From Gyrodactylus bullatarudis (taxonomy: Eukaryota > Platyhelminthes > Monogenea > Gyrodactylidea > Gyrodactylidae), in NCBI GenBank assembly GCA_012064415.1, contig SSNU01000272.1, positions 310,001 through 374,000 of the forward strand: DNA of 64,000 nucleotides, given 5' to 3'. How positions within the stretch are numbered: the stretch's first letter is position 1; each line of letters begins with the position of its first letter. Under the pieces are notes generated by a model. It did not search any database. It was not told the origin of the DNA and saw nothing but the letters and a program-made list of their open reading frames with translations. Below are positions 47,301 through 59,899 of this stretch, one piece after another. The position numbers were made by a program, and so were the translations under genes.

Positions 47301-50300
47301 GTAAGCTATGTAATCATATGACAATCTACGTTCCAAGTTACATTTATTTCACACATGACGTAAATGATCATGTGGAGTTTGATACTGAAGAGAAGAATTA
47401 TTCGATTAAAATAAGTAAACTTTGAAAGTTAGAAAAGTTATGTTGCAAATCCAATTAGATTTTTTTCTGAGAAATAGACAAATTCAAGATTGCATGATTT
47501 CTCTTTAGTAAATAATAAACTTGTACCAATGATTAACTGGGCTCCAGCATCCTTTTCTAATGAAGATTTTTTATTGGCCCGAGTTGATTTGTCCAATTAT
47601 TGGAAATGATCCAAGATCAATTTATTTTCCACTTGTAGAAAATTTTTATCCGTGTAGGTTATTTGTTAAAAAACAATCCCAGATCAACCATACCTCATGA
47701 AATTTCTTAGAAAGTCTCAAGTATTTTATATCTATCAAAAATTTGTCAAAAGAACTCCTGTATGAATGATGTAACTAAAGTAATATGAAATTAGTCATGG
47801 TTTTTGAAAATCATTCAATAATTGAGAAAAAAGGAAGATGTAAAATTCAAAATTTGTGACTTACAGATGCAATAAGATCTCCGTTAATGTACCACATAAC
47901 CTTTGGTCTAGGACAACCATCAGCTTTGACAAGAAATCGAGCAGGTGTACCTTCACATGCTGTCACTGGAATTGGCTGGATGACAAATTTCGGTTCCGAC
48001 AACTCTTCGCTATCCTCTGGTGCTGGTCTTTCGAAAATGCTTATTCCCACATCTGAGTTGAAGTTGTCCAAACTCTCAAGGTATGCAATAGAATCTTTGG
48101 AGAGAGCTGACTTGGTTATGATTCCGTCTTCTCCAGTACATCTTGAAAAAAAGGTTTCCTTTCAGGTGTATTTCAAAATTTTTCTGAGTCTTTTTCTTCT
48201 TTTCCAGATAATAAATATATATATAATCTGAGAAACTCAAAATATGAACCCAACTATCTATAAGCTGTTTTTAACTTCATAGATACAAAATATGACTTGA
48301 TAAACCTTAAATTGGCCATGTCTCATATCAGACTTGAAATTGATTACTCTATATATATTTGCTTTATTTTCGAATTTCTTCCAAACCCTATGTTTCATTA
48401 TTCGCAAAGCTATCTACCAATTCAAGAGCTCTGGATTAAACATTTCATAATTATAATTGATCAGAACTATTACACTAGTTTTTATTAGTTCTATCGTACA
48501 ATCAGATTTCTTTTATAATTTTTCATCTATTTTCTATAAAACCTGCTATAAAGTAGGCCTTTTTTAATTTTTCTGAAAGAATTTACTTTTTAGGTTATTT
48601 TTATCCTATAATTTAGATGAATTCTCCTGATATGTTCTACTAAACCCAATTGAATTCAGTATGAATAAAATATGAATTTTCATTTGAGAAATTAATGCGT
48701 CATCTTGGAATTTAAGGATTAGTTGTTACATTCAAATCACACAGGCTGATTATTGTAACAGCTTTACCTCGTCACAATCTAACCAAAAATCAAACCAAAT
48801 TCGTTCACTTTTTAAAACCTTCTCAAGTGGGAAAAATTCTCACGTACGAAAACTTTAAGTTAGTCCAGAATCTTATGCACAAAAAGAATGGATTCGTTCT
48901 TCTCTTTTAATAAACTTGTAATATGTTTTTCCCTAAATTAAATTGTTAAGAAAATTCACACCAAAAATTACCAATAGTAATTTACTATCATAATAATTAT
49001 TGATTAGTGTTGTATGTGTATTTTATTCAAGAAAAAAAGTGAATAATCTCTCAAATGCACATTCCACTCATCCAACCCTGTGTTTCTTTTGAATGGAAGA
49101 TGCACAACATTTTCTACCATGATGGGTAGAAACATTATCTACTCCAGCTTTGTACACTTGGTTAGTTTGTTTTAATGCATAATTTTAATAATACGAATAT
49201 TTAATCTGAATTAGTAGAAATATTCATTTCTTAGAGGATTTTGAAGACGAGTGATTAATGAGTAATAAAGCTTATGAATAGTGCAGCACTTATACTTATG
49301 AAGGTTACTAGAAATATTTCTTTCTAGGTGCTTAGGTAATATATCCCAAAGGAACGTCTTATTTGGTCCTAGGTTCAAATCCCAGGTTGTAGCCTACTGA
49401 CGAGTCCAAAAGAGGACGTCTACCATATATGTATACTGATTATTTCCAAATGCTTTATGGGTTTTTTTTCGTGGGATCCATTAGTAAGCTGTAACATTCA
49501 GCGACATGGGCTAATCCGTTACCAGATAAGACGTTCCTGTGGCATATTTTACCTAACCACCTAGAACGAAATATTTTTACGTAGTAAAATAAAGCTTTTA
49601 TTTAATCATTAAAAAATTAAAATCAACAACTCGAAATTGTTAACTGTAAATTCTCATATTCTCTATGTAGATAGGCATATTTTGAAAATTCCTCACCTGA
49701 ATTTTCATTAGTTTTTTTCAGAGAAAAAAGCAAGTTGAGTTCCATACAGAATGATGAATTAAAACGTTTTTAAATGTACAACTTTATTTATTAATCTGTC
49801 AATAAACTACTTAAAAGTAAGCAGCCATTTCAGTTCAGAAATACTCCATGTAATTTTTCTCTAGCAAGCATATTAAATGGAGGTAAAAATTACCTGTTGG
49901 TCTCAGTCCGGATATATATATTGATTTATTAAGAATGTTTGGCCTTTTTCACACTCAATAAAATAAATTATTCTTACGTGTAAGAGAAAAAAGGTAGAAC
50001 TGCTTTTGTATGAAGCCAATTTCCGTAAAAAAAATTTAGAAAAATTGTGAATGTAGTTGAACAATCTTTTTGCACCATAAGACAGGTGCCTTCACGTGTT
50101 TTAAACCCTCCTTCACTTGCACTCATTTGTGCACCAATGTCTGTAGCGGGATTCTAACTACCGGGAAAGAATTACTCTCGGCTTCTGACTCAATCATAGT
50201 TTTTTCCCATATTAATGAATAGAATATCAATCAAGGACTTACATAAATGGTATTACATTGCTCTTCACCTCTCCGTTCTTATTCTTTGCAATGCAGTAAT

Positions 50301-53300
50301 AATTTCCGCTATCTTCAGAATAACAGTAAAGAATGTCGAAAATGGCAAAACCCCGATCGAGAGTGGCATTGAAACGACAACCCATTGTGACAGGCTTCTC
50401 ATCTTTGTACCAGTCGACAGATAAATTCGAATCTGTCGAAGGCTCAACAATACATTCAAAATGTGCAGGACTATTCTCAGCCATTGGCTTAATTGGCTGG
50501 AGATTCTTGACAAATGTTGGTGCTTGATCATTCTTTTCGTCCTCATAACGATTGAAATGGCCAGAATGATCAAGATACTCTTCCATCGCTTCTAAATTAG
50601 CAATCATTGAGTCTTCAGGAAGCTGGGTTTCTGTTATAACTCCACTACCCGAAACAACTCTAAAAAAACAACATTGATTAATTCATGGTCCCATAATGTT
50701 GGAAAAAGTTTTTAAAGCTTATCATTTGTTTAGATTAAATGAAATAGGAATTTTAAATGAATAAAAATTAATTCTTATCCTACATATAAGAAGAAGCCAA
50801 AACCAAAACAATAATCGTTGGTACCTCTAAATGCTATCCACATGTTCTTAACCCTTTCAGGTCTGAGTCTATTCAATGACCTGGGCCATTTCATATGAAA
50901 ATTACATATTCAGAATCAGAATATATTATCTATGAATGATGAAACCTTATTTTGGAATAAATTTTACCTATCTACTTTCAAGTGACCGCACAAGTAATTT
51001 CAAGAATCTATTAATTCTAACGTAATATCTTATGGAATAATGATATTTTATTGTGTGTAAATCTTATTTATATGATCTTTATTTTTACAGAAATTTTCAC
51101 ACTTGATTTGCACTCGAACTAGATCTTAATTTGAGATACAAAACTAAAATCTTTTGATCTCCCACTGGTAGTTCTACATCAATCTTGTGATCAGCTTTCT
51201 ATTGGTGTACAATAGGCTAGGATGAAATTATTTTTCTCCAAACAACCCACATGAGTACATACTTTTCTGCTAAAATTTAGTACTCAGATCATGTTTTGCA
51301 TAGTTTTAAATCGTGAAAGTCAAAATTCACCATGAAGGCCCTCTTGATGATAAGATTACCATTTTTCAAGATAAAACTCATTAAATGGCCAAGATATTCC
51401 GGAATTTAGTGATTGCGTAGTAAAAATTCAGCATCAGAAATATTTTCTGAAGATCCTCTCGACATACTTGATGTTACATGAGCTCGACTGTTGCTGTCCA
51501 AGTTTGTTCTTTGCTATGCAATAATATTCACCAGAATCATCGTCATTTGTATAGAGGAATTGGAGTACAGCATAGCCTCTGTCAAAAGTACAGTTATACC
51601 TTGAAGCTAAATTGAAAAAAAATTTACATTTTGTATATTGGCAAAAAACCTTTACTTGAATTTATCAGTGGAATTAGCTATATCGAAATATTACAGGAGT
51701 TATTCATTTTGAAGAGTTTGAACCTAATGCTACAGGTACTGGAGCTCACTATATCGAGTCGTTTCAAGCTATGGAAGTCAAGCTCAGAGAGCTATACCCA
51801 AGATTTAACGAATCACATTCTTACAGGACAATGCTAGGCCTCATGTCTCAAGAGAGTCTTTTCAGAACACTACAAGATCACTTGAAGGGAGATCAAGAGG
51901 TTTTTGACTTACTAAAAGAGTACATGAGCTATAAGCCCCTCAGTTTATGGGGGTTTAGTTAACCTGCCAGAGATTTTTGGAAAGAAATTATGGATATTTT
52001 GATGTATAACTTTATGGTTTTCTGTGTATATTTCATAACGAAATTTGCCAATAATATTTATAATGATTTTTACTTAATACTTTTCGAATTTGAAATGTCC
52101 TATTAGTTTAGAATCTATCAAATCCTCAACATGTGTTCTAATTCAATACCATAAATGATTGATGCGACTTACATCGTGAATTTATAAGTACATGATGTGA
52201 AAGAGGGACAGACACATTAGCAGTTCACCCTATGCTAATGGTTCCTAATTTATTTTTCAATGAAAGGCAATAATTTTTGGAATAAAAGTAATCCCTCTGC
52301 AAAATACACACGATAACCTATAAATAATAATTATACAATGCCTCTCATGTCTCACATGTTCTTTCCTTTAGCTTCACTTATTCAAATACACTTCGAATTA
52401 TATGATATATATTATCACATGTGTAAATTCTTGATCTTTCTTCATCATCGTCTTGTGTGTTATGTGGTAAATTCTATTTGATCTGATCTATCATGTTTGT
52501 AATATATTAGATTTGATAAAATTAATTAATTACCTAAATTATTGATATAAATCAAAATTTATTGACAAGAGTTCTTCCATTAAAAAGAGGGCAAAATGTG
52601 GTGAACAAGTGACTCTTTCCCACCAAATACTACAAGAAATTCTAATTTAAGAACTTACATGCTGGTAGAGACTTTCCATTCTTGTACCATTCAACCTGAA
52701 GGGAACTGTCACCGGCCGGTTTAATTTTCGCAGTTACCGAACAGTCATCACCTTCATTAAGATTTATCTGCGGCTTTGGATGAGAGACAACCTGTGGTGG
52801 CTCATTAAAATCAACTTGATCATCGAATGCCATAGAATCTCTTCTGCTTCCAGGCTAAATTTTAAAAGTGTCTTGATAAACTTTGAAAGTTGAAAGTGTT
52901 CAAATTTAAACAACTAAACGTCCAATACATTTCAACGATATACATATAAAAGGAAACGAGGTTCGCCTTTCATATCAATGTATACTGAATAGGTTTTCCT
53001 TTTTTAAATAAAGAAGAAGAAGATACATGTGTTATGTGTAATGTCTCCCTATTACCAATGCTATTGTTGTGGAATTCCTTTAACTTATCCATTTGTAGGT
53101 GTATGATGATTTTTGTAGTCAGTTCAGACAATTCCAATACTTAAGAACATCATTGGATAGAAAATAGCTTTCAATAACGAATGGTTTCACTTGGAATATA
53201 AATTTTCATAATTAAAATCCTCTCCCCCTTCTAGATCCTGAAAACTACAAGTCCACTTACCATTTCTCTTATTTTCATAGGTTTATTCCCTTGATCTGAA

Positions 53301-55150
53301 CTATTTACATTCCTAGCCATTGGACTAGGCTGATTTGGGATAGGCGGTGGTCTTGGATTAGGCCCATCAGATCCTGGTAGTTGACTGTTTGGTTGAATAA
53401 CAAAACTTTTGGGAGCGTTTGACTGATTTGGGACAGGACCATTATTTTGAATGTTCATTGGCCCTTGAGATTGATTTGGGTTATAGACCTGTGGTGAACT
53501 CGGTGCTTGTTGCATAGGTCTCTGTTGATTGAGATTAGGGGCTTGAGGGTTGCCTGCGTTGTAAGTTTGTGGTGCTTGTTGCAGCATTGGATTATAAGCC
53601 TGCGTTTGATTTGGGTTATAGACCTGTGGTGAACTCGGTGCTTGTTGCATAGGTCTCTGTTGATTGAGATTAGGGGCTTGAGGGTTGCCTGCGTTGTAAG
53701 TTTGTGGTGCTTGTTGCAGCATTGGATTATAAGCCTGCGTTTGATTTGGGTTATAGACCTGTGGTGAACTCGGTGCTTGTTGCATAGGTCTCTGTTGGTT
53801 TGGGTTATAGACCTGTGGTGAACTCGGTGCTTGTTGCATAGGCCTCTGTTGGTTTGGGTTATAGACCTGTGGTGAGCTCGGTGCTTGTTGCATAGGTCTC
53901 TGTTGGTTTGGGTTATAGACCTGTGGTGAGCTCGGTGCTTGTTGCATAGGTCTCTGTTGGTTTGGGTTGTAAGCCTGTGGTTGATTTGGGTTATAAACCT
54001 GTGGTGAACTTGGTGCCTGTTGAGCTGGTCTTGGTTGGCTTGGGTTATAGACCTGTGGTGAGTTCGGTGCCTGTTGTAAAAGTTGACTCGGGTTATAGAC
54101 CTGTGGTGAGCTCGGTGCTTGTTGCATAGGTCTCTGTTGGTTTGGGTTGTAAGCCTGTGGTTGGTTTGGAACTTGCTGTATTGGCCGCTGAGGTGAATTA
54201 ACTCTTATCACCTGACCACCCTGAGGTGATTGCACATTCTGGGGTGAGTAGATTTGTTGATTTTGAGAATCATAATCTTGAGGGCGTACTATTTGACTTT
54301 CCGGACCTTGGTTGAAGTTAGGTGATTGGCTCATGATTTGCGGTTGTTGAGATCCGATAATTCTCAGATTACCCATGTTTGAGGAAACCTGTTGGACTTC
54401 TTGAGGTTGATTGGACACCTGTGTTCTCATCATATTTGGTTTATTTCCTTGCATCATAGAGTATAATTGGTCTCCTGCTGTTTCAAAAAATTTAATTCAT
54501 TATTCCTCTCTTGATCAGAATTCTTTTCCACATTCAACCCTTTTTTGGGTTTAGTTTAAAATTTAAAAATATCCTAATATGGTAATCTCATATTTAGCAA
54601 AATTTAAATCGATATTGATAATCGAAAGTTATGTAAAGTTGAACTAAGAAAAGAAAAATTAAAAACTAGCATTATTATCAATTACAAATGATCCACCTTT
54701 TAGATATTTAGGCTCTTTAACTCCAGTGCATCATAAGTCTAAATGAATTTAAAATGTAATTGGACATCCTTAAAAAGATAAATGAAGAGTTTATGAATAA
54801 AAAATACCTTGATATTGTATTTGCTGAGGTTGTCCTGAATAAAGGTTTTGGGATTGACCCTGATAGACTGTCGGATCGGATTGGTGCTGGCCATAGCCCT
54901 GGGGTTGTCCACCCATAACCATCATGGGATTTTGGTTCATTTGTTGACTACTTGATCCTTGTACAACATATGTTCTCTGTGGTGACATTTGAGAATTACC
55001 CTGCTGGACATTTGAACCAATATAGACTGTATTCTTATCATCAGATCCAATCATGGAGTTAGATGCGGGCATTGCATAAACCATTCCACCACTTTGAGCT
55101 GACATTTGAGTGGGATATGTAACATTTTGGTGTCCACTATTATAATCCAT
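44280..55150 (-). CDS. Sarcomeric Ig-domain, Q/P/N-rich protein (zormin/titin-like), 10 exons
   Basis: Exons 55150-54808, 54477-53261, 52854-52659, 51606-51468, 50659-50243, 48141-47865, 47222-47027, 46965-46852, 46795-46629, then either 46166-45753 (1159 aa; acceptor placement uncertain) or 44381-44280 (1055 aa). Phases agree at every junction. Residues 1-520 are low-complexity Gln/Pro/Asn/Ser with tandem NPNQQRPMQQAPSSPQVY units. Three I-set Ig domains follow: about 535-632 (VEWYKNGKSLPA; DSGEYYCIAKNKLG), 676-768 (VDWYKDEKPV; DSGNYYCIAKNKNG) and 818-915 (VMWYINGDLIAS; PGTYEITIVASNSQGEA). The RGFAIFDILYCYSEDSG wording resembles insect kettin/Sls-type Igs, and the third Ig plus Q-rich regions recall zormin. 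I infer a Z-disc/M-line muscle protein. No kinase or FnIII domain. The start ATG (AAAATGG context) is the first in frame. Confidence 0.82.
45753..46166 (-). CDS. Q-rich terminal exon of the Ig-domain gene
   Basis: Open frame of 137 residues rich in Gln/Asn (QNPVQNQIQPQQTTMVNQQV) ending QYEL then TAA. The 5' boundary is my best guess: the first AG after a plausible branch region is at 46167, but TCGCAG and CTGCAG just downstream are alternatives in the same phase. Confidence 0.6.
   Translation of the reverse strand, partial: ASNKSQLQDNSPANQSIKQEPLNKQGPVQNQGQAQQKNPISQPVQNPVQNQIQPQQTTMVNQQVSTQNQTEMQDNLIHDQSQTIIDQAIHQNNPILNEALPQQMVPQETVESFEICEPIDDNNQIINQNPDQTQYEL
49308..49580. mobile_element. 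Foldback element with tRNA-like and decayed hammerhead core
   Basis: The left arm 49308-49367 (TACTAGAAATATTTCTTTCT ... GAACGTCTTATTTGGT) mirrors the right arm 49520-49580 (ACCAGATAAGACGTTCCTGT ... ACGAAATATTTTTA). A B-box-like GGTTCAAATCC is at 49372-49382. A hammerhead 5' core CTGACGA (49397-49403) with stem II GTCC/GGAC follows, but the GAAACGC that should come next is absent and GTC follows at once. It has the same order of parts as 10851-11273. Lies in intron 5 of the Ig-domain gene. Confidence 0.55.
51678..51962 (+). CDS. Unrecognised coding-quality ORF nested in an intron, opposite strand
   Basis: Open from just after a TAG to TAA at 51960-51962. The translation includes FEEFEPNATGTGAHYIESFQ, MEVKLRELYPRFNESHSYRT and LKGDQEVFDLLKEYMSYKPL and ends LSLWGFS. 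Codon use is balanced and GC content is well above the surrounding intron, unlike a chance frame. A possible acceptor (CGAAATATTACAG, ending 51697) would start an exon at 51698 in phase 1, but no upstream exon is seen, and 70 bp further upstream lies an exon of the Ig gene on the other strand. There is no poly(A) tract after the stop. It may be the last exon of a nested gene, or a 5'-truncated duplicate of a gene elsewhere. Function unknown. Confidence 0.5.
   Translation, partial: LYRNITGVIHFEEFEPNATGTGAHYIESFQAMEVKLRELYPRFNESHSYRTMLGLMSQESLFRTLQDHLKGDQEVFDLLKEYMSYKPLSLWGFS
53465..54170 (-). repeat. Coding minisatellite in the Ig-domain gene
   Basis: Unit of about 54 bp encoding NPNQQRPMQQAPSSPQVY, repeated many times. 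Within it a 135-bp higher-order block (with QAYNPMLQQAPQTYNAG) is duplicated almost perfectly at about 53478-53612 and 53613-53747. All unit lengths keep the frame. Confidence 0.85.
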
Positions 55151-55908
55151 TTTGTTGTTTTTTTAAAAATCAAATTTAATTTTCAATAAAATCCTCGGTG
55201 AAAAAGACAACAGAGTCTTTACAGAACGTAATAACTTGAATCAGGGAAAAAAACAACTGAACTGCAGTTTGTCTGTAAAACAATATATTTTTTTCCTAGG
55301 CTAAACATTTCATTGGTTAGACATGGAGATTTCATAACGATAAATGGAATCAATATATATTGGGTTAGAATCCCAATATCTGCTTTCCTACTGATACGCA
55401 CGCACAAAAATAAACACACAATCAACCAATCAGATTTGTTCAAATTTCACATACCCTCTATGTAAAGATGTAGATTGGCTTAATTTCATGGGTTTTGTTA
55501 TAAAATTAATGCATTTTTAGATCAGACTAAAATCCAGAATACTATTATTATCTGAAAATACTTCTTAATTGATGATATGACAGAAGACAAAAATCTTATA
55601 ATTTCGATTTATTCTTTGCTATGCGTACTTTTCAGTAAGACTGTGAATTAATATTTTTTATTTATTTTTATCTTCTTAGTCAGAAGTTCTTGAAACTCAC
55701 ATAATGTATGTATTATGGAGTATTACAGCATTAAAAATATTGATAGAAATGAATGTTATCATAAGAGATCTTAAGCAAATTTTTTTTATTTAAAATTTGA
55801 ATTACACATCAAGGACATATTTTAAACGACAGCAGGTAAAATTCCGAATCAGGAATTGTTTATAATTACTTCTATTTTGTACGACTACAAGTAAATTATT
55901 AGATTTTT
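55151..55908. promoter_or_regulatory. Divergent intergenic region (758 bp)
   Basis: Separates the start codons of the Ig-domain gene (minus) and the first PPxY membrane gene (plus), which point away from each other. Must hold at least one promoter. A minus-strand frame at 55219-55443 is not convincing. No specific sites recognised. Confidence 0.35.
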
Positions 55909-56987
55909 ATGTTAATTTTATTTATATTAGTTAATATTCCCATACTAGAATGTAAAACTTGGTCAGAGTGGTCAACATGGACCAAATGCTTGCTAAAGAA
56001 GTGTGAAAACCCAAATAAACACAATGGAATCGGGTTAAACAATATGGTATATGAATATCAAGATCCTTCTAATATCAAATGCATCATCAATGATGGAAGA
56101 GATGTTTTTTCTCATACTGCCAAAACTTCTGATAATAGTGTTGTAATAATTCAACCAACTCATCAGAGGACTAGAACCTGCAATGCTTTTTCAATGATCC
56201 CAACTTGTAATAGTGAGTTTTTTGTAACGTTGATTAGTTGAAATCTGAAAAATCTTTTGATTCTATACTCTTACTTTTTTCTTGCATATTTAGTCAATTT
56301 AAGGGTTCTGTGCAATGCAAAATGCAGAAAATGTTTTATTCTTAAGAGAATGTGTTAGAAATTGATTGGATTAATGCTAATATCTCTGGTTAATAACTTT
56401 AGATTGAGAGTTTAAGTTTGAATATTTTTTTCTATTTTCATTATCGAATGTGTACAGTGTGTACACACATGTTTAACTAGAATTTTCAATTATTTAGTTA
56501 TCAAATGTATAAATCATATAATCTTTTAATCGTGATTATCTTCTCATACAATATCATTTAAGCTGGCTCTATACAAATTCAATGTAAATTTTGTTCAACG
56601 AGAGATAATGTTTCTTTCCTCGACTCAGTTAACAATAAAATGATTGCATTCCCGACCTGTGAGGGAATAAACTTTCATAAATGGTTCATGTACATTATTA
56701 TTGGCGTTATGTTCATCGTAGGACTTTTAATTTTACTCATATTATCAATCAAGAAAATGTACAACTGCCTTGTTAGACAAAGATTTTTCCGTAAAGACTC
56801 GTCTACACGGCCCATTCAATCGTGAGTTGAATTTGATTTACAAGATTTTCTTCCTCTGCTCTATTCCAGAGTATCGATATTGAATTCCATCGTTTTTTTG
56901 TACAGATCACTGTCAGATTCTCCACCTAGTTATGAAGTAGTCATGAAGTATTCAGCCCCCTCAGCTCCTCCCCCTGCTTATATATAA
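55909..56987 (+). CDS. Single-pass membrane protein, Trp/Cys ectodomain, PPxY tail (3 exons, 214 aa)
   Basis: Exons 55909-56212, 56563-56821 and 56906-56987; phases 1 and 2 agree. Residues 1-15 (MLILFILVNIPILEC) form a signal peptide. The ectodomain opens with KTWSEWSTWTKC, like the start of a thrombospondin type 1 repeat, and has several cysteines (CKFC, PTCEG). A transmembrane helix (WFMYIIIGVMFIVGLLILLI) follows, then a basic juxtamembrane part and a Pro-rich tail with PPSY and PPAY, ending at ISVT-free ...PPPAYI. PPxY motifs bind WW domains of NEDD4-type ubiquitin ligases (established), so trafficking control is plausible. Architecture is Shisa/WBP1-like in outline only. Probable paralogue of the gene at 60506-63005. 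Confidence 0.75.
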
Positions 56988-58640
56988 ACAAAACTAAGCC
57001 AGATAATCTTCATTAAATATATATATTTATTTGCATAAATATTAATCTTTATTTTTTATCTTAAAAATCATCAAAATCAAATGAATTAGTAATACTTTTT
57101 TGTATTCTTCAGATGAGGAATAAATGGGACATTTCGGCTCGTGCAATATAATCTCAATACTTTTAATTTTGGTAAGTTCCCTCTTATCCATAAAAATTTC
57201 TTCTCTTTTCAATCTATTTATAAATTTACTTGCCAGCGACAGATCAATAAGAGAGGATCTCTTGGGCAATATTTAAATCTTTATTATTACAAAACAATTT
57301 TGAACATGATCCTCGCTCCCATCTGGACTGATGTTGGCAAAAGTCTTATCCAATTTAGAATAGAAAGTTTTTTTGTCACAAATATCATCAATTAAAATAG
57401 TTACAGTTGTGTTCTTTGGATATATAGTTTATCAAGTATTTCAAGAGTGTTTTTATGTCATTCATCGGGAAAGAATTTAGAATAATCTTGGATCTTGTAT
57501 TGTAATTTTTTCCCTTGGGTTAGGTGTTTTTCTGTACAGGATTACAGAGGTAGCGATTCTTCTAAGCCAAATAAGAAAAAGGCTGGTTTCTATGACTCAT
57601 TGGTTGTAGCTCATCTTAACTATTAAATTTTTCAATCAGGAGATAATTCAATTATATTAGTCTATTGATTACAAGTTTCTTGTGGTAGTTTTGTTCTGTT
57701 TATTTTGGGTTTAATTAGTTCAATTAAATTTTACAGTGCGTTTGATGATTTTTTTTCTTTTGTTCATTTAATTGTTAACTTTTCTGGTTGTTTTAAGACA
57801 GAAAAGAAGGGTTTCCCTCCTCCTATTTAATGAACAATTTTGGAATTATCGATTCTTAATTCATTGCTACACTTTTTGTCTGTTCAAGTTTGTGATTTGT
57901 TTTGAAAAGTTTAACTTTTTCTTTTTGCTCTCGAACACACATGCAAAAATAAAGAAAATTGGGTTAATTATCATTCTAAGCTGACTGACTAAACCTGTTA
58001 GAAGAAATTTATCGATTGATAAACAATATTGAATAGAGTTACAAATTCAAATCCAACTTTCAAGTCGAATTTTTCTCCATCCCTCAGAGCCCAATGTACC
58101 ACTTTGAATGATAAAATTTGAAGAAACTTTTTGGAATCCAGTTGGAGAGTGGTCAAAAGAAGTTTTACAGAATCCCGCTTAAACATATACATGTTACAGT
58201 ATATTCTTAAAATTAGTTTTTTTTATTATTATCCTAGTATAAAACCAGTACAAAACTATATAAATAAACGAATGATGGCACTTTGAGTTACGAAAACGAC
58301 TTCTATTTTTACAATTACACGAGCTACTTTGGTTGTTTGATTATTTTCTTCTTTTTCGATAAATTTTCGTCAAAAATGAATTCTTCAAATTCTGATTCTG
58401 GATCCTTTGAAAATAAAAGTTGAAGATAACTTGTACTAATTGGCTCTGTTATTTTTTAACAAGAAAAAAGTGACCAAATCTACTGACACTGGTTATATTT
58501 TGAAACTACTGAATAAGAAAAATGACAAACTAGACAAGCCTAGTAACGAAATTAGTTGAGTTTAAATTATTTTAAGGATTTACTATTTTTGTTCTGGTTT
58601 AAGATTATACTAGGTTTGACGTTCTTCTATTCCCTTTCTT
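56988..58640. other. Intergenic, no supported gene
   Basis: ATTAAA at 57012-57017 may be the poly(A) signal of the upstream gene. Small frames at 57042-57269 and 57141-57395 overlap on opposite strands and lack motifs. Confidence 0.45.
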
Positions 58641-58996
58641 CTTTTTCTACAGATAGATCAATACAAGCCAGAAGATAACAAAGTAATCTTGATTTGAAAT
58701 GCACTGTGTTAAATATATATTTACTATAACGTCATTCGGTTGCTAGCTGACTATGTTGTCTTCTGGCTTGTATTGGTCTATCTGTATAAAAAGAAAAGGA
58801 AGAGAAGGCTGTAGTATTTCTTGAAGAATAAGTATTATAAAATTTATAGTGATTGTTATAGTAATCAGATTTATTAGAGTAAGGAAAATTAAGATTAAGA
58901 TTAGAATAAAAACATTACCCTGATAAAAATAGTTTGGACCAATACAAGCCAAAAGACAACATAGTCAGGTAGCAAGCGAACAACGTTATAGTCAAT
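58641..58996. repeat. Hairpin plus family C dispersed repeat
   Basis: 58645-58685 (TTTTTCTACAGATAGATCAA then TACAAGCCAGAAGATAACA) is mirrored at 58750-58795 (GTTGTCTTCTGGCTTGTATT then GGTCTATCTGTATAAAAA). 58930-58996 repeats the AATACAAGCC/AGCAAGCGAACAACG blocks in direct orientation. Same family as 42810-43005. Confidence 0.55.
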
Positions 58997-59890
58997 ATAC
59001 TAGGATATTTATGAAGAAGCTATAATTTTAAGAATATGCTGTGCGTTTTAGCTAGCTAATATCAATATTAGCTAATTTGGTATATTAGCTGTAACATCTT
59101 AATCATATTCGTTTTCTTGATGAAATAATTGAGTTTTATTCATACATTCTCAACTTGATACCAACCAACTTTATTAATAATATTAATTACTTGGTGGATT
59201 AATATGAAAAATTCATATTTAGCTACTTGTGACATTCTCCAAAATTATTCTGATGAGTTTAGTGTATTTCTAAGAAATTTAAGAAAATCGAAAAACCGAG
59301 CAGGGCAGTACCAAAAAGTTTTTGATTTTCCCCTTGTAGTTTCATATCTTTTCATGAAAAGACATTCGGATCTACGAGCCTATTAAACCTGTGACATAAT
59401 ACAGAACATGTCTAAGAAATTTCAGTTTTATGTGAATAACTTGACGTAGTCAGAAATTGGTTAAATTCTAATAAAATAAATAAAAGAAAACACAATGACT
59501 CATGTTTTGAATCAAAAATCCAATATGAATTCAGATAAGTTTAGTTTGAGATTCTCTTACTCTTAAATCATCTCTGATTTTTTTGAATAAACTTGACAAG
59601 CCACCATTTTTGATGCTTTCTCTCATTATTGATACTACTGTAAAAGTAATCATCTGAATAGTTGATATAGATTTTTGATTTCATGGTTAGTTAAAAGTGC
59701 GAATCACAATGTTACTAGATGAATAAACAACGAGAAATTCTAAGAGTTATAATTCCAAAGTCACCAATTAGTCTCGATTCCTATCGTACTGAAGTGAAGA
59801 CCAAACAAGTTGTGCCCTAATAATAAGTTTTATCTAGATAGATAGGTTTATTAAAAGCAAAAAATTTGCAGGTACTGTACTTATATATTT
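58997..59890. other. Intergenic, no supported gene
   Basis: A short frame at 59204-59386 has no signal peptide or motif. The missing first exon of the next gene may lie here but I could not identify it. Confidence 0.35.
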
Positions 59891-59899
59891 TCATTGAAG

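Noticed and set aside
50215..50573. Alternative-frame ORFs on both strands around the Ig exon
   Set aside because: The Ig-domain frame has clear domain homology and matching splice phases; the others are shadows.
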